Shown here: in pieces, positions 9,507 through 19,025 of the stretch
Numbering within the stretch: the first letter of the stretch is position 1
How the letters are laid out: every line of letters begins with the position of its first letter
Translations under genes and position numbers: made by a program
DNA from: Comchoanobacter sp040266255
GTDB lineage: Bacteria > Pseudomonadota > Gammaproteobacteria > Comchoanobacterales > Comchoanobacteraceae
NCBI GenBank assembly: GCA_040266255.1
Contig: JBDQEV010000012.1
Coordinates: 1 to 31,182, forward strand
Length of the DNA: 31,182 nucleotides
Reading direction: 5' to 3'
The notes under the pieces: generated by a model
What the model was told of the DNA's origin: nothing
Databases searched by the model: none
Seen by the model: the letters and a program-made list of their open reading frames with translations, nothing else

Positions 9507-9995
9507 ATGAATATTTGTATCATCAGCGCACTAGACCCTAACCATGTGATTGGTTCCAATAATCAGCTTCCTTGGCACTTACCTGAAGACTTAGAGTATT
9601 TTAAAAAGACAACCCTCAACCACCCTATTGTGATGGGTCGCAAAACACATGACAGCATAGGTAGAAAATTACCCAATCGACGCAATATTATTATTTCTAG
9701 AACATTATCTGGCCATGATATTCTTAGCACGCCATCTGAATTATTTTCACTCAATTTAACTGGTAATGTATTTATTATTGGTGGTGCAGAAATTTATAAA
9801 TTCTATTTACCATATGCATCATACTTATATCTAACCCACATTGGCGCTGAGTTTAAAGGAGATAGCTTCTTTCCTGCAATCAACTGGCAAGAGTGGCAGC
9901 TGATTAAACAACAAATTAAACCTGCATGCAGCACAACAAGCTTCGAGCGCAAGTACTGTGTTTACAATCGGTTACACGGAAAAATTACAAAATAG
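9507..9995 (+). CDS. folA: Dihydrofolate reductase
   Basis: 162 residues, the usual length for chromosomal DHFR. It reduces dihydrofolate to tetrahydrofolate with NADPH. Visible motifs: the Met20-loop region IGSNNQLPWHLPEDL with the catalytic acidic residue D28, the NADPH-binding MGRKTHDSIG, and IIGGAEIY near residues 90-97. The ATG at 9507 follows a weak purine stretch (TGGATC). Divergent from coxB; topA follows 58 bp downstream with its own promoter. Confidence 0.97.
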   Translation: MNICIISALDPNHVIGSNNQLPWHLPEDLEYFKKTTLNHPIVMGRKTHDSIGRKLPNRRNIIISRTLSGHDILSTPSELFSLNLTGNVFIIGGAEIYKFYLPYASYLYLTHIGAEFKGDSFFPAINWQEWQLIKQQIKPACSTTSFERKYCVYNRLHGKITK

Positions 9996-9998
9996 TAT

Positions 9999-10026
9999 TT
10001 GACTAAAAAATTTTAGATAGTATAAA
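9999..10026 (+). promoter_or_regulatory. Predicted topA promoter
   Basis: -35 TTGACT (9999-10004), 16-bp spacer, -10 TATAAA (10021-10026), starting directly after the folA stop codon. Predicted transcription start near 10033, with GAGATAAA ahead of the topA ATG. Confidence 0.65.
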
Positions 10027-10053
10027 TGAAAAAGATCAATTGAGATAAACGCG

Positions 10054-12279
10054 ATGCCAGAAAAGACCCTTGTGATAGTTGAATCACCAACAAAAGCTAA
10101 AACAATAAGCAAAATGTTAGATAAGCAGTATACAGTTCTCGCAACCTATGGCCATATCTATGAGCTCATCAAAAAAGAAAATGCAATTGACCCTAATAAT
10201 CAATTTGCAGCCAAGTACCAAGTTGTTGAAAAAAATACCAAGCATGTGAACAACATTGTCAGTGCAGCTAAAAAATCGACACATTTGGTACTCGCAACTG
10301 ACCCCGATCGAGAAGGAGAAGCCATTGCATGGAATGTTTGTGAGCTATTACAAGAAAAAAAAATTTATGATCAACTGAATATCGAGCGCTGCACTTTCCA
10401 TCAAATTACCAAAAAAGCCATTCAAGAAGCCATCGCTTCTCCAAAAGAAATCAATATGGATTTAGTCAACGCTCAGCATACACGAAGAGCAATGGACTTT
10501 TTATTAGGGTTTAACTTATCTCCTTTACTTTGGAGAACCGTAAAGCCTGGTACTTCTGCAGGTAGAGTACAAAGCCCCGCACTACACCTTATTGTCTCAC
10601 GTGAGCAAGAAAGAAATATTTTTGAGAAAAAAGAATATTGGAGTCTTCACTGCCACACACTAACACCAGAACTCACATTTAGTTTATACAGCATTGCAGG
10701 TAAAAAAATAGAAAAGTTTGATATTGCATCACAAAAAGATGCAGAAGAAATTCAAGCCAATGCCCATGCATCAGTTGCAACGATTGAAGATATTAGTGCT
10801 AAGAGTAGAACAAGACGTCCAAAAGCCCCATTTACCACCTCAACATTACAACAAGCTGCTGCTAATCGACTAGGCTTCCCAACTGCAAAAACCATGAAAA
10901 TTGCTCAAGAGCTTTATGAAGGGATTGAAATCAATGGCTCTCAAACTGGTTTAATTACATATATGAGAACCGACTCTGTAAGTATTGCAAGTGAAGCCGT
11001 CGACTCAATCCGAGACTTTATTGAAAACGAGTATGGTCAAAATTACTTACCTCAAAAAGCACTGGCTTACAGCACTAAAACTAAAAATGCACAAGAAGCC
11101 CACGAAGCAATTAGACCATCACACCTAGAGTTCCCGCCCTCAAGCATTGAGAAAAATCTAAGCTCAGATCAGTTCAAACTTTATCAACTGATTTGGCAAA
11201 AAACAATCTCTTCTCAAATGGCATCAGCAATTGTAGATACCACAACTGTTACCCTGCATACGCAAGAACAGTATCAATTCAAAACCTCTGGCTCCGTCAT
11301 TAACTTCCCTGGTTTTTTAGCAGCATATGAAGACTTAGATAAAAATGATACAAGGCTACCCTCTTTTAATATAGGGGATAAAATTGAGATCAAAGAGATC
11401 GCAACACAACAACACTTTACTGAGCCCCCACCAAGGTACTCTGAAGCAAGCCTTGTCAAAGCATTAGAAGAGCTTGGCATTGGGAGACCTTCTACCTATG
11501 CTACAATCATTAGCACACTCAAAAAGCGCCAGTATGTCTCAGTAGAGAAAAAACAGTTTGTCCCAACAGATGTTGCGGAATTTGTAATCAAATTCCTTGA
11601 CGGTTATTTCAATCAATATGTTGATTACTCTTTCACTGCAAAAATGGAGGACTCACTAGATGATATTTCACGTGGTGAAACAAACAGCCTTCAGCTACTA
11701 GAGAAGTTCTGGGAAACATTACATGCTCAAGTAGAAAAAGTTGGCAGTGAAGTCAAAAGAAGTGATATTGCACATGAGAAGTTAGACGAAGAGTGCCCTG
11801 AATGTAGTAAGCATCTTGTGATGAAGCTTGGTAAACATGGTAAGTTTATTGGATGCTCAGGCTACCCTGAATGTAAATACACAAGACCTTTAGGTGAGCC
11901 AAATGAACCTGATGAGCCCATTCAAGATAAGCCATGTCCAAAGTGCACTGCTCCTATGGTTAAAAAATCAACAGGTACTAGTGGATTTTATGGCTGTAGC
12001 ACTTATCCTGAATGCAAATATATCGAACCGCTAGAAGAAAATAGAACTTCTATCATATGTCCAAAATGTAATGAAAATGAAATTATTCGCCGTTTTTCAA
12101 AACGTGGAAAACCTTTTTATGGCTGCTCTGGATTCCCTAAATGTAAATATGCACTTTGGAATCCTCCAGTGAAAAAAGAATGCCCCGCATGCAAATGGCC
12201 CATCATGACTGAGAAGACATTGAAGTCAGGCGCAGTGATCGTTTGCCCTGAGTGTCAGCATAAAGATGAATCTACTTAA
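10054..12279 (+). CDS. topA: DNA topoisomerase I
   Basis: A 741-residue type IA topoisomerase that relaxes negative supercoils by cutting one strand. The N-terminal TOPRIM domain has E9 and D83-x-D85-x-E87 (TDPDREGE). The catalytic tyrosine is Y303 in ITYMRTDS. Three Cys4 zinc-ribbon units of the CPxC...GCSxYPxCKY type follow from about residue 585, then a final CPAC...CPEC unit (about 708-735). Length is somewhat below the E. coli enzyme. The ATG at 10054 follows a purine-rich GAGATAAA. Its 3' end overlaps tsaC by 14 bp. Confidence 0.98.
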   Translation: MPEKTLVIVESPTKAKTISKMLDKQYTVLATYGHIYELIKKENAIDPNNQFAAKYQVVEKNTKHVNNIVSAAKKSTHLVLATDPDREGEAIAWNVCELLQEKKIYDQLNIERCTFHQITKKAIQEAIASPKEINMDLVNAQHTRRAMDFLLGFNLSPLLWRTVKPGTSAGRVQSPALHLIVSREQERNIFEKKEYWSLHCHTLTPELTFSLYSIAGKKIEKFDIASQKDAEEIQANAHASVATIEDISAKSRTRRPKAPFTTSTLQQAAANRLGFPTAKTMKIAQELYEGIEINGSQTGLITYMRTDSVSIASEAVDSIRDFIENEYGQNYLPQKALAYSTKTKNAQEAHEAIRPSHLEFPPSSIEKNLSSDQFKLYQLIWQKTISSQMASAIVDTTTVTLHTQEQYQFKTSGSVINFPGFLAAYEDLDKNDTRLPSFNIGDKIEIKEIATQQHFTEPPPRYSEASLVKALEELGIGRPSTYATIISTLKKRQYVSVEKKQFVPTDVAEFVIKFLDGYFNQYVDYSFTAKMEDSLDDISRGETNSLQLLEKFWETLHAQVEKVGSEVKRSDIAHEKLDEECPECSKHLVMKLGKHGKFIGCSGYPECKYTRPLGEPNEPDEPIQDKPCPKCTAPMVKKSTGTSGFYGCSTYPECKYIEPLEENRTSIICPKCNENEIIRRFSKRGKPFYGCSGFPKCKYALWNPPVKKECPACKWPIMTEKTLKSGAVIVCPECQHKDEST

Positions 12280-12787
12280 TTTACAGCAAGCGACTGAGCA
12301 GCTCAATCAACATCAACTTATTATTTATCCAACAGATACAGTCTATGGCATTGGATGTAGAGCTGATTCTGATACTGCGATTAAACGATTGATAAAGATT
12401 AAACCCAGGAAAAGTGGCTTTATTATCTTATTTTCTCAATGGGATAATTGCTTATCATGGATTAAAGAAGATATCAATTTGAATCAACTAAAGCAGTCTA
12501 GACCAACTACTTGGGTTTTTTCTGCATCTGAAATCGTACCTTCAGCACTTTGTAATAACCAGCAAGAAATCGCGATTAGGGTAACAGAACACCCACCAAC
12601 TAAGAATCTCATTGACAAGATCAGGTGCCCCATCGTCTCTACTAGTGCCAATTTACCAGGTGAAGCCACTCCAGAAAATCCTGCAGGTCTATTGCATCTT
12701 CAATTACCAATTATGGAAGGGGCAATAGGAAAACATCCCCCTTCAAGAATCATACACTACCACTCAGGTAAAATTATTCGAGACTAA
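12266..12787 (+). CDS. tsaC: Threonylcarbamoyl-AMP synthase (TsaC/YrdC family)
   Basis: 173 residues, the short TsaC/YrdC form without the extra Sua5 domain. It makes threonylcarbamoyl-AMP from threonine, bicarbonate and ATP for the t6A37 modification of ANN-decoding tRNAs. Family motifs: IIYPTDTVYGIGC near the N-terminus, KIKPRKS in the substrate cleft (the usual form is KxR...), and STSANLPGE. The start overlaps topA by 14 bp, suggesting co-transcription. Its stop codon overlaps the convergent ftsZ stop by 3 bp or so, leaving no room for an independent terminator. Confidence 0.93.
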   Translation: MNLLNLQQATEQLNQHQLIIYPTDTVYGIGCRADSDTAIKRLIKIKPRKSGFIILFSQWDNCLSWIKEDINLNQLKQSRPTTWVFSASEIVPSALCNNQQEIAIRVTEHPPTKNLIDKIRCPIVSTSANLPGEATPENPAGLLHLQLPIMEGAIGKHPPSRIIHYHSGKIIRD

Positions 12788-13911
12788 TTAGAGTTTTCAT
12801 GTCGCTTTAAAAAAGTTGGAATATCCAGATATGGTTCTTCTACCGTTTCTTTTTTCATTGGGTTTATCTCTTTTTTAGGCTCAGAAATATAAGCTGGCTT
12901 TGCATTAATTTCCTGAAAATCTGCAGACTCAGGTGCTTTAGTTTCTTCGTCTCTATCTAATCCTGTAACCACAACCGTCACTCTTAAGTCATCACCCATC
13001 GATTCATCTAGTACAGTTCCAATCACCACTATAGCGCTATCTGATGTCACTTCGCCAATCACTGAACCAACTGTTTCAAATTCTCCAATAGACATACTAG
13101 AGCTAGCGGTAATATTGACAAGAACTCCTTTTGCCCCATATACATCTAGATCTTCAAGCAATGGTGATGCAATTGCAGCTTGAGCAGCAAGCTTTGCACG
13201 TGTATCTCCCTGTGCTACTCCTGTTCCCATCATTGCCATACCCATCTCTGACATCACAGTTCTCACATCAGCAAAGTCAACATTAATCAAACCTGAATGC
13301 GTAATTAAATTGGATATCCCTTGCACTGCACCCAGTAACACTGAGTTTGCTGTTAGAAATGCGCTCATCAATGTAACATCTTTACCTAAAACTGATATCA
13401 GCTTATTATTTGGAATAATAATCAAAGAATCCACATACTGTGCTAGCTGCTCAATGCCTTTCTCAGCAATTTGCATTCTTTTTGCACCTTCAAACACAAA
13501 AGGCTTAGTGACCACTGCTACTGTTAAAACACCCATCTCTGCCGCAATTCTGGCAATTTCTGGTGCTGCACCGGTACCTGTTCCACCACCCATTCCAGCG
13601 GTAATAAAGAGCATATCTGCGCCTTCAATTGCGCTTTGTATTGACTCTGCCGCTTCACATGCAGCCTGCTTCCCCACTTCTGGGTCAGCACCTGCACCAA
13701 GCCCCTTTGTCAACTTTTCTCCAAGTTGAATCAAATTAATATCTGTATTCAACTCTTCAAATTTTCTAAGCGCTTGAACATCCGTATTGGCAGCAATAAA
13801 TGTTACACCATCTATGCCTTCTTTCAACATTGAAGTTAAAGCATTTCCTCCGCCACCACCAATACCACATAACATGATATTCGCACCCTTTAAATTTTCA
13901 TGAAGTGCCAC
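12784..13911 (-). CDS. ftsZ: Cell division protein FtsZ
   Basis: 375-residue tubulin-like GTPase that forms the Z-ring. The GTP-binding signature GGGTGTG lies at 108-114, with the T7-like NVDFADVR further on. After a linker of about 45 residues, the conserved C-terminal peptide DIPTFLKR, which binds FtsA and ZipA, is present near 362-370. The start is GTG at 13911, preceded by AGGAGACAGGAA. It lies 61 bp downstream of ftsA on the same strand and converges with tsaC. Confidence 0.98.
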   Translation of the reverse strand: MALHENLKGANIMLCGIGGGGGNALTSMLKEGIDGVTFIAANTDVQALRKFEELNTDINLIQLGEKLTKGLGAGADPEVGKQAACEAAESIQSAIEGADMLFITAGMGGGTGTGAAPEIARIAAEMGVLTVAVVTKPFVFEGAKRMQIAEKGIEQLAQYVDSLIIIPNNKLISVLGKDVTLMSAFLTANSVLLGAVQGISNLITHSGLINVDFADVRTVMSEMGMAMMGTGVAQGDTRAKLAAQAAIASPLLEDLDVYGAKGVLVNITASSSMSIGEFETVGSVIGEVTSDSAIVVIGTVLDESMGDDLRVTVVVTGLDRDEETKAPESADFQEINAKPAYISEPKKEINPMKKETVEEPYLDIPTFLKRHENSN

Positions 13912-13972
13912 TTCCTGTCTCCTTTCATTATTTTCCTCAGCTTCAGCATAAACATAAATCTGAGAAAATCAA

Positions 13973-15139
13973 CTATAGATGTGCTTCTAGCCAATGGAAT
14001 ATCTTAGAGAATCTACTTCCTTTCGTCACAGTATGATATAATGTTTTTGCATCATATTGCTTAGAAAAGTATAAGGCGCCTAAAGCAGCAAGCCAAGATT
14101 TAGGCAAAGCTCGTAACTCCAATTGACATAGCTCTGCTTCTCTACTATCGATCATTAGCTGTGTTTGAATTAAATCATCTAGTCTTTTATACATTCCTGC
14201 TGAGCCTGATATCACATAGCCTCGACCAAGCTTATGTTTCAACCCAGATTCAATGATTTGTCGATCTACCATTTTTAAGATTTGGGTATACCGTGCGTCA
14301 ATGACTTCTACCAACTCTGAACATGACACCCCCCCTTGTAACTGAATCGATAAATCAAGTGACTCTTTTTCACAGATCAAACACTTTAATTGTTCTGATA
14401 ACTCATTACTTACCTTCATTCGATATGCAATATCTCTTGTAATAGAACCCCCACCAATCGGCAATGATGCAGATTTGATTAAAGCACCATTGATATAAAC
14501 TGTATAATCTGTTGTACCACTACCAATATCTACTAAAACAACGCCTTGTTGTTTCTCATCATGGCTCAGTGCAACAGAAGCAGACCCAAGTGGTGAGAAA
14601 ACAAATGATTCTAACTGCAGTCCCACACGCTGTAAACAGCGAATAAAATTTTGATAAATCCCTTGATCCACTACAATAATATGAAAATCACCCTCTAGCC
14701 GAGCACCATACATTCCAATTGGATCCTCTACCCCTGCCTGATTATCAACCTTAAATGCCATTGGAATCACGTGCAGCACCTGCTTGTTCTCTAATGAAAT
14801 TGCCTGTGCAGTACTCACCAATGACTCAATATCATATGCACTCACTTCTTGTGATCTAATTTTTACCATGCTGTGAGAATTCAAAGAAGAAACACCTTCT
14901 CCTGCAATAGTACATAATACTTTGGTAATTTTTTGATCGACTTGATCTTGTACAATACTTAACAAACGCCTTAATGTTTCTGAAGCTGCATCAAGATCAA
15001 TGATTGCACCATGTGAAATACCTTCTGATGCCAATACATGAAAAGCCACTATCCGATGCGGCTCTTCCCGCGTTACTACCAGCATACGCATCTGATTTGT
15101 CCCTAAATCTAAAATACTAATATACTGTCCATTACTCAC
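13973..15139 (-). CDS. ftsA: Cell division protein FtsA
   Basis: 388-residue actin-like ATPase that tethers FtsZ to the membrane. ATP-binding elements are ISILDLGTNQMR near the N-terminus and VVLVDIGSGTTDYTVY in the middle. The C-terminus (RFSKIFHWLEAHL) is a typical amphipathic membrane-targeting helix. GTG start at 15139 with AAGGA about 8 nt upstream. The usual upstream partner ftsQ is not here; the next gene is a divergent ABC transporter. Confidence 0.97.
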   Translation of the reverse strand: MSNGQYISILDLGTNQMRMLVVTREEPHRIVAFHVLASEGISHGAIIDLDAASETLRRLLSIVQDQVDQKITKVLCTIAGEGVSSLNSHSMVKIRSQEVSAYDIESLVSTAQAISLENKQVLHVIPMAFKVDNQAGVEDPIGMYGARLEGDFHIIVVDQGIYQNFIRCLQRVGLQLESFVFSPLGSASVALSHDEKQQGVVLVDIGSGTTDYTVYINGALIKSASLPIGGGSITRDIAYRMKVSNELSEQLKCLICEKESLDLSIQLQGGVSCSELVEVIDARYTQILKMVDRQIIESGLKHKLGRGYVISGSAGMYKRLDDLIQTQLMIDSREAELCQLELRALPKSWLAALGALYFSKQYDAKTLYHTVTKGSRFSKIFHWLEAHL

Positions 15140-15257
15140 GATTCAATTCCTTCTAATACTTAAATGATAAGCTATATGATTGAGGAATAAGCTTCAAGAA
15201 CCTAGTCATAAAACTTCAAAAAACACATGCAATCGAAAAAAAATAAGCGATACTTAA

Positions 15258-15285
15258 TTGAAAATAGTGTTTTACACGCTATATT
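15258..15285 (+). promoter_or_regulatory. Predicted promoter of the ABC exporter gene (leaderless start)
   Basis: -35 TTGAAA (15258-15263), 16-bp spacer, -10 TATATT (15280-15285). The expected transcription start (15291-15293) coincides with the ATG at 15292, and no Shine-Dalgarno sequence precedes that ATG. Confidence 0.45.
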
Positions 15286-15291
15286 AATAAT

Positions 15292-17061
15292 ATGAATGAA
15301 GCAAATACAAACCACTTACTTAGATTTAGTCTATCATTACTCAAGCCACTTAAGTGGCAAATGATTGCTATTTTAGCCATTATTGGATATCAAGCATTTT
15401 TTTGGGTATACAACCCCTATGTACTGAAACAAATTATTGATACTTTATCTGACTCCTCTACTGTTAGAGCTGATATATGGCAGCATATCGAAGCACCACT
15501 AGCACATTATCTTCTATCATGGTTGATTGTCATTGCAGCATATCGCGCTAAAGAAGTAATTGAGAGATCACTATATCCTGCATATAAACAAGTCATCATG
15601 GAAAGTATGTTTACTCATAGTATCGATCAGTCAACACAATTTTTCCAAAATACTGCTTCTGGAAAAGTTTCTAATCGTATCTTAGAAATGAGTAACGGAC
15701 TACTTGAAATACTCTCTATTACCTTTGATCTAATCTTTAATCTGTCACTGATTCTAATCAGTATCAGCTTTTTATATTTTGTACACCCTTCTATTATCAT
15801 CATTCTTATCACCTGGCTATTTGTATTCATTGGCATAACTGCCATTTTCTCCAAAAAAGTTCTCAAACATTCACACGCATTTGCAGAGGAGAAAACAAAT
15901 CTAGTTGGTCACCTTGTTGATACGATCAGTAATGTTAGTATCATTCGCGCATTCTCCCAACGACCATATGAGACAGAACGATTTCACCAAATTGCAGCTT
16001 CAACTACAAAATTTGATCGTAAACTGCGTGCCTCAATTCTCCATATGCGACTATTTTGGGAGCTTACAATATTTACAGCGCTATGTGTCTTTATGTTTAC
16101 ACTTGTTAGACTCTACCAAGACAACTTTGCTACTGTTGGAGATTTTGCATTTGTTACAAGTACCTTCATTGGCGTTATTCATAATATTTGGCATTTGATG
16201 AACCAGTATGTCAAGTACTCTGAGCAACTAGGAAAATGTCGTCAATCTATTGGAATTATGACACCGGTAACCATCAAGGACCAACCAAATAGTCAAGATA
16301 TCTCATATACATCAGGCGCTATCTCATTTGAGAAAGTGAGCTTTAGTCACATCGATAGCCATCCACTATTCTCAAATAAGTCGATACATATACCAGCCAA
16401 GCAAAAGATTGGACTAGTTGGCACATCTGGTAGTGGTAAAACTACATTTATTAACCTGTTGATGCGCTTTTATAATATCCACTCTGGGGCCATCAAACTT
16501 GATGAACATAATATCACTAACATCAAACTCGACTCTCTACGCAAAATGATCTCACTGATCCCACAAGACCCATCTCTGCTGAACCGAACCATATTAGAAA
16601 ACATTCAATATGGGTGTGAAAATACTAGCACTCAGGATGTTATTGAAGCAGCTAAACTAGCACACTGCCATGAGTTTATTACAAAACTACCAGACAGTTA
16701 CAATACCATTGTTGGTGAAAAAGGTGCCAAGCTATCTGGTGGACAAAGACAACGTATTGCAATTGCAAGAGCGTTTCTGCGTAAAGCACCTATCTTAGTC
16801 TTAGATGAAGCTACCAGCGCACTTGACTCAGTCACTGAAACACTGATTCAAGACAGCCTTCAATCACTCTTTGAAGACAGAACAACCTTAATCATTGCAC
16901 ATAGACTCTCTACCCTTTCTATGATGGATCGCATTCTAGTCTTTGAAAATGGTCAAATCATTGAGGATGGGTCGCATTTAGAGTTAATATCACATGGCGG
17001 ACAGTACTCAAAAATGTGGGCAATGCAATCTGGAGGTTTTATATATGATGAGCCTGAATAA
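15292..17061 (+). CDS. ABC-type exporter, fused permease and ATPase
   Basis: A 589-residue half-transporter of the MsbA/MdlB type, expected to work as a dimer in the inner membrane. Residues 1-320 hold about six membrane helices. The ATPase follows with Walker A GTSGSGKT (377-384), Q-loop in LIPQDPSLL, signature LSGGQ (481-485), Walker B ILVLDE (501-506) and the switch His in IIAHRLSTL. All catalytic residues are present. Substrate cannot be told from sequence. The next Met is residue 24, already at the first membrane helix, so the start at 15292 is favoured although it lacks a ribosome-binding site. Confidence 0.93.
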   Translation: MNEANTNHLLRFSLSLLKPLKWQMIAILAIIGYQAFFWVYNPYVLKQIIDTLSDSSTVRADIWQHIEAPLAHYLLSWLIVIAAYRAKEVIERSLYPAYKQVIMESMFTHSIDQSTQFFQNTASGKVSNRILEMSNGLLEILSITFDLIFNLSLILISISFLYFVHPSIIIILITWLFVFIGITAIFSKKVLKHSHAFAEEKTNLVGHLVDTISNVSIIRAFSQRPYETERFHQIAASTTKFDRKLRASILHMRLFWELTIFTALCVFMFTLVRLYQDNFATVGDFAFVTSTFIGVIHNIWHLMNQYVKYSEQLGKCRQSIGIMTPVTIKDQPNSQDISYTSGAISFEKVSFSHIDSHPLFSNKSIHIPAKQKIGLVGTSGSGKTTFINLLMRFYNIHSGAIKLDEHNITNIKLDSLRKMISLIPQDPSLLNRTILENIQYGCENTSTQDVIEAAKLAHCHEFITKLPDSYNTIVGEKGAKLSGGQRQRIAIARAFLRKAPILVLDEATSALDSVTETLIQDSLQSLFEDRTTLIIAHRLSTLSMMDRILVFENGQIIEDGSHLELISHGGQYSKMWAMQSGGFIYDEPE

Positions 17062-17133
17062 TATGCTGATTATAAATTATGACTACTTTCACCTTAATCA
17101 TATGTTAATATGTTAAAAATAACTTAGAAAACC

Positions 17134-17823
17134 ATGAATAACACCCTCAGCACCAAAAACAGCACTACACGCCCTAGAACACCAAATCTATCTGGTAGAA
17201 ATTCTACCGGTCCAGAAAGAAATATGAGTGACATTAGTCTCTGGGTATACAGTCCTTTAGATGCCACAAATTCTAGTACCCTCAGCACCGATAGTATCCT
17301 AAACGATTCAGTCAATACTGCAGAACATGGGGTGCCTAATGCATGCTCTACCCCAAAAGATGAGGGTTCAGAAGTAGAAACCAATTCAACCGAAGCTGAA
17401 AAAAAATCAGTCAACAGAAATCTGAGAGATGCCTTCAACTCTACAGAATTACAGCATAATTTATCTGATGAGCCGGCTTCACCAGAAAATAGTGCCCCAG
17501 AAACCGACATCTCTACCAACCTTTTACCAGAATTCGATAATGCTTCAGCAGATGAGCCTACATCTAAAAAGAAAAGCAATATTATTGAAGAGAAAGGTGC
17601 CGGGAACAAAAGCTCTTTTTTAGCAAATTTTCTATACTATCTAGGCGTTGTCGTCATATTAGGACTATCAGTCCTGGCACTGGTATATTTGCCCTCACTA
17701 CTCAATATTACAATGCCTCGCTTGAGCTCTAGTATGCTACTCACAAAAGCAGCTCCTATGCCTGCTCCTAAAGCTGCTACTTCTGGTTTAACACAGTTTA
17801 TATCAAAAACTAATCAGTTATAG
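17134..17823 (+). CDS. Ser/Thr/Asn-rich protein with one C-terminal membrane span, unknown function
   Basis: Not recognised. 229 residues. The first 150 or so are low in hydrophobics, rich in Ser, Thr, Asn, Glu and Pro, and probably disordered. One strong hydrophobic span lies at about 162-190, followed by a roughly 40-residue Ala/Pro/Ser tail. There is no signal peptide at the N-terminus, so it is a tail-anchored-like or type II membrane protein. A 161-aa reading frame on the opposite strand is judged a shadow. It follows the ABC gene by 72 bp. Such composition is seen in secreted or surface proteins of host-associated bacteria, but nothing here proves that. Confidence 0.6.
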   Translation: MNNTLSTKNSTTRPRTPNLSGRNSTGPERNMSDISLWVYSPLDATNSSTLSTDSILNDSVNTAEHGVPNACSTPKDEGSEVETNSTEAEKKSVNRNLRDAFNSTELQHNLSDEPASPENSAPETDISTNLLPEFDNASADEPTSKKKSNIIEEKGAGNKSSFLANFLYYLGVVVILGLSVLALVYLPSLLNITMPRLSSSMLLTKAAPMPAPKAATSGLTQFISKTNQL

Positions 17824-17862
17824 TTGATATTCTCTCAGAAATTACCTAAACTACTCGCATCT

Positions 17863-17952
17863 GGAGAGGTGCCCGAGCGGTCGAAGGGGCACGCCTGGAA
17901 AGCGTGTGTGCGTTTATGCGTACCGAGGGTTCGAATCCCTCTCTCTCCGCCA
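17863..17952 (+). tRNA. tRNA-Ser (anticodon GGA)
   Basis: 90 nt with encoded CCA. The acceptor stem GGAGAGG pairs with TCTCTCC (one G-T wobble). The anticodon arm CACGC-CTGGAAA-GCGTG gives anticodon GGA, reading UCC and UCU. A long variable arm typical of class II tRNAs precedes the T arm GAGGG-TTCGAAT-CCCTC. It marks the left border of a gene-poor, pseudogene-rich stretch. Confidence 0.97.
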
Positions 17953-18126
17953 GTTTTTAAGTCTCGAAAAGATTGCACTGGGTTTTCTCGGATTTCAAAC
18001 CTCCATCACTCATGAGCTTCAGCAAGTTTAATCTGCGCAACATACGCGTATCTAGAGAACCGCAAAATCACCAAACACGCCTGTGATTAGAATGTTTTCC
18101 AAGAAAATAGTATAGTTGCGCAAGAC

Positions 18127-18240
18127 TCATATGCTAGGGTCCCAGATTAAATAGTTTAACGCCGGATTATCTTGACATAAAAACTTAGCCGCATAGATTA
18201 ATTGAGGTACAAATTTTTTGTCATAAAAAATTCTCACCCC
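18127..18240 (-). pseudogene. Possible short gene remnant (unidentified)
   Basis: Within the 413-bp gap between tRNA-Ser and the methyltransferase, the minus strand keeps one open stretch reading YDKKFVPQLIYAAKFLCQDN and on through LNYLIWDPSI to a TGA at 18127-18129. Composition looks protein-like, but there is no start codon or ribosome-binding site and I do not recognise a family. The rest of 17953-18365 shows nothing I can support. Confidence 0.25.
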
Positions 18241-18365
18241 TCAGACCCTCACAAGCCCTCCATATATTACTCCAAATCAAGCCACCCTGCTTGGACCTAT
18301 TGATTATTGATCATGAGACAGATACTCTTGGAAACAATCATGACAAATCTTTCCTGAACTTTCTC

Positions 18366-19007
18366 CTAATCATGCACTTCTCTTAACCTAAAATGAGCAG
18401 TATATGCTAACTTACTTCCCATAAAAAATGATTCTTCAAAACCAGCTGCATGCATCAACCTTCTAACTTCTATATAGCTGATATAATGCGGATCAAAGAC
18501 TGTCTCCGTAATCGATATTATACCTTGTGGCAACACATGTTCAGATAGTTTTTTTAAAACACCCTTCCTTGCAGCTTGTGGTATCTCTCCAAGCAAACAA
18601 ACCATGAGTATGATATGGTACTGTTTATTAATAGCCAGCTGCATCACATCACCACAAATAAGATCAATATGCTTAGCATTGTGTCCTAATTGGCAACGAA
18701 CTTGATCCAACATACCTTGCTGCATGTCAAGGCCAGTTATTTCTCCATTCATTGGCGCCAATCTTTTGGCTAATGGCAATAAAACACGCCCCGGCCCACA
18801 ACCAACATCTAAAACACGAGTACCTTCTTGTAGAGGTAAAGCTTGAATAATGCGCTCTCTTTGATGCGCTTTAGCAAATGGATTATCTAGAGCGATTAAC
18901 CAAGCTAACCAACTGGGACAAGGTATTTGATATTTATTTGAAAGAAAACGCCATGCAACCCATAATAGAGTCATCAATATAATAATATATAATATCATTT
19001 CACCCAT
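18366..19007 (-). CDS. Membrane-anchored SAM-dependent methyltransferase
   Basis: About 213 residues. An N-terminal hydrophobic helix (MILYIIILMTLLWVAWRFL) is followed by a class I Rossmann methyltransferase domain with motif I VLDVGCGPG and the acidic residue of motif II in ITGLDMQQ. It resembles UbiE/small-molecule methyltransferases; the substrate is unknown. I chose the ATG at 19007 because a perfect GGAGG lies 7 nt upstream. Upstream in-frame Met codons at 19010, 19013 and 19022 and a TTG at 19025 sit too close to or ahead of that site. Isolated, with no operon partner. Confidence 0.8.
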   Translation of the reverse strand: MGEMILYIIILMTLLWVAWRFLSNKYQIPCPSWLAWLIALDNPFAKAHQRERIIQALPLQEGTRVLDVGCGPGRVLLPLAKRLAPMNGEITGLDMQQGMLDQVRCQLGHNAKHIDLICGDVMQLAINKQYHIILMVCLLGEIPQAARKGVLKKLSEHVLPQGIISITETVFDPHYISYIEVRRLMHAAGFEESFFMGSKLAYTAHFRLREVHD

Positions 19008-19025
19008 CATCATACCTCCCATCAA

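Noticed and set aside
13310..13729. 139-aa plus-strand ORF
   Set aside because: Antisense to ftsZ; composition (Ala/Pro/Ser) reflects the complement of FtsZ codons.
17124..17609. 161-aa minus-strand ORF
   Set aside because: Antisense to the 229-aa ORF, which has the better start context and a clear membrane span.
17824..18015. 63-aa plus-strand ORF
   Set aside because: It runs through the tRNA-Ser gene.
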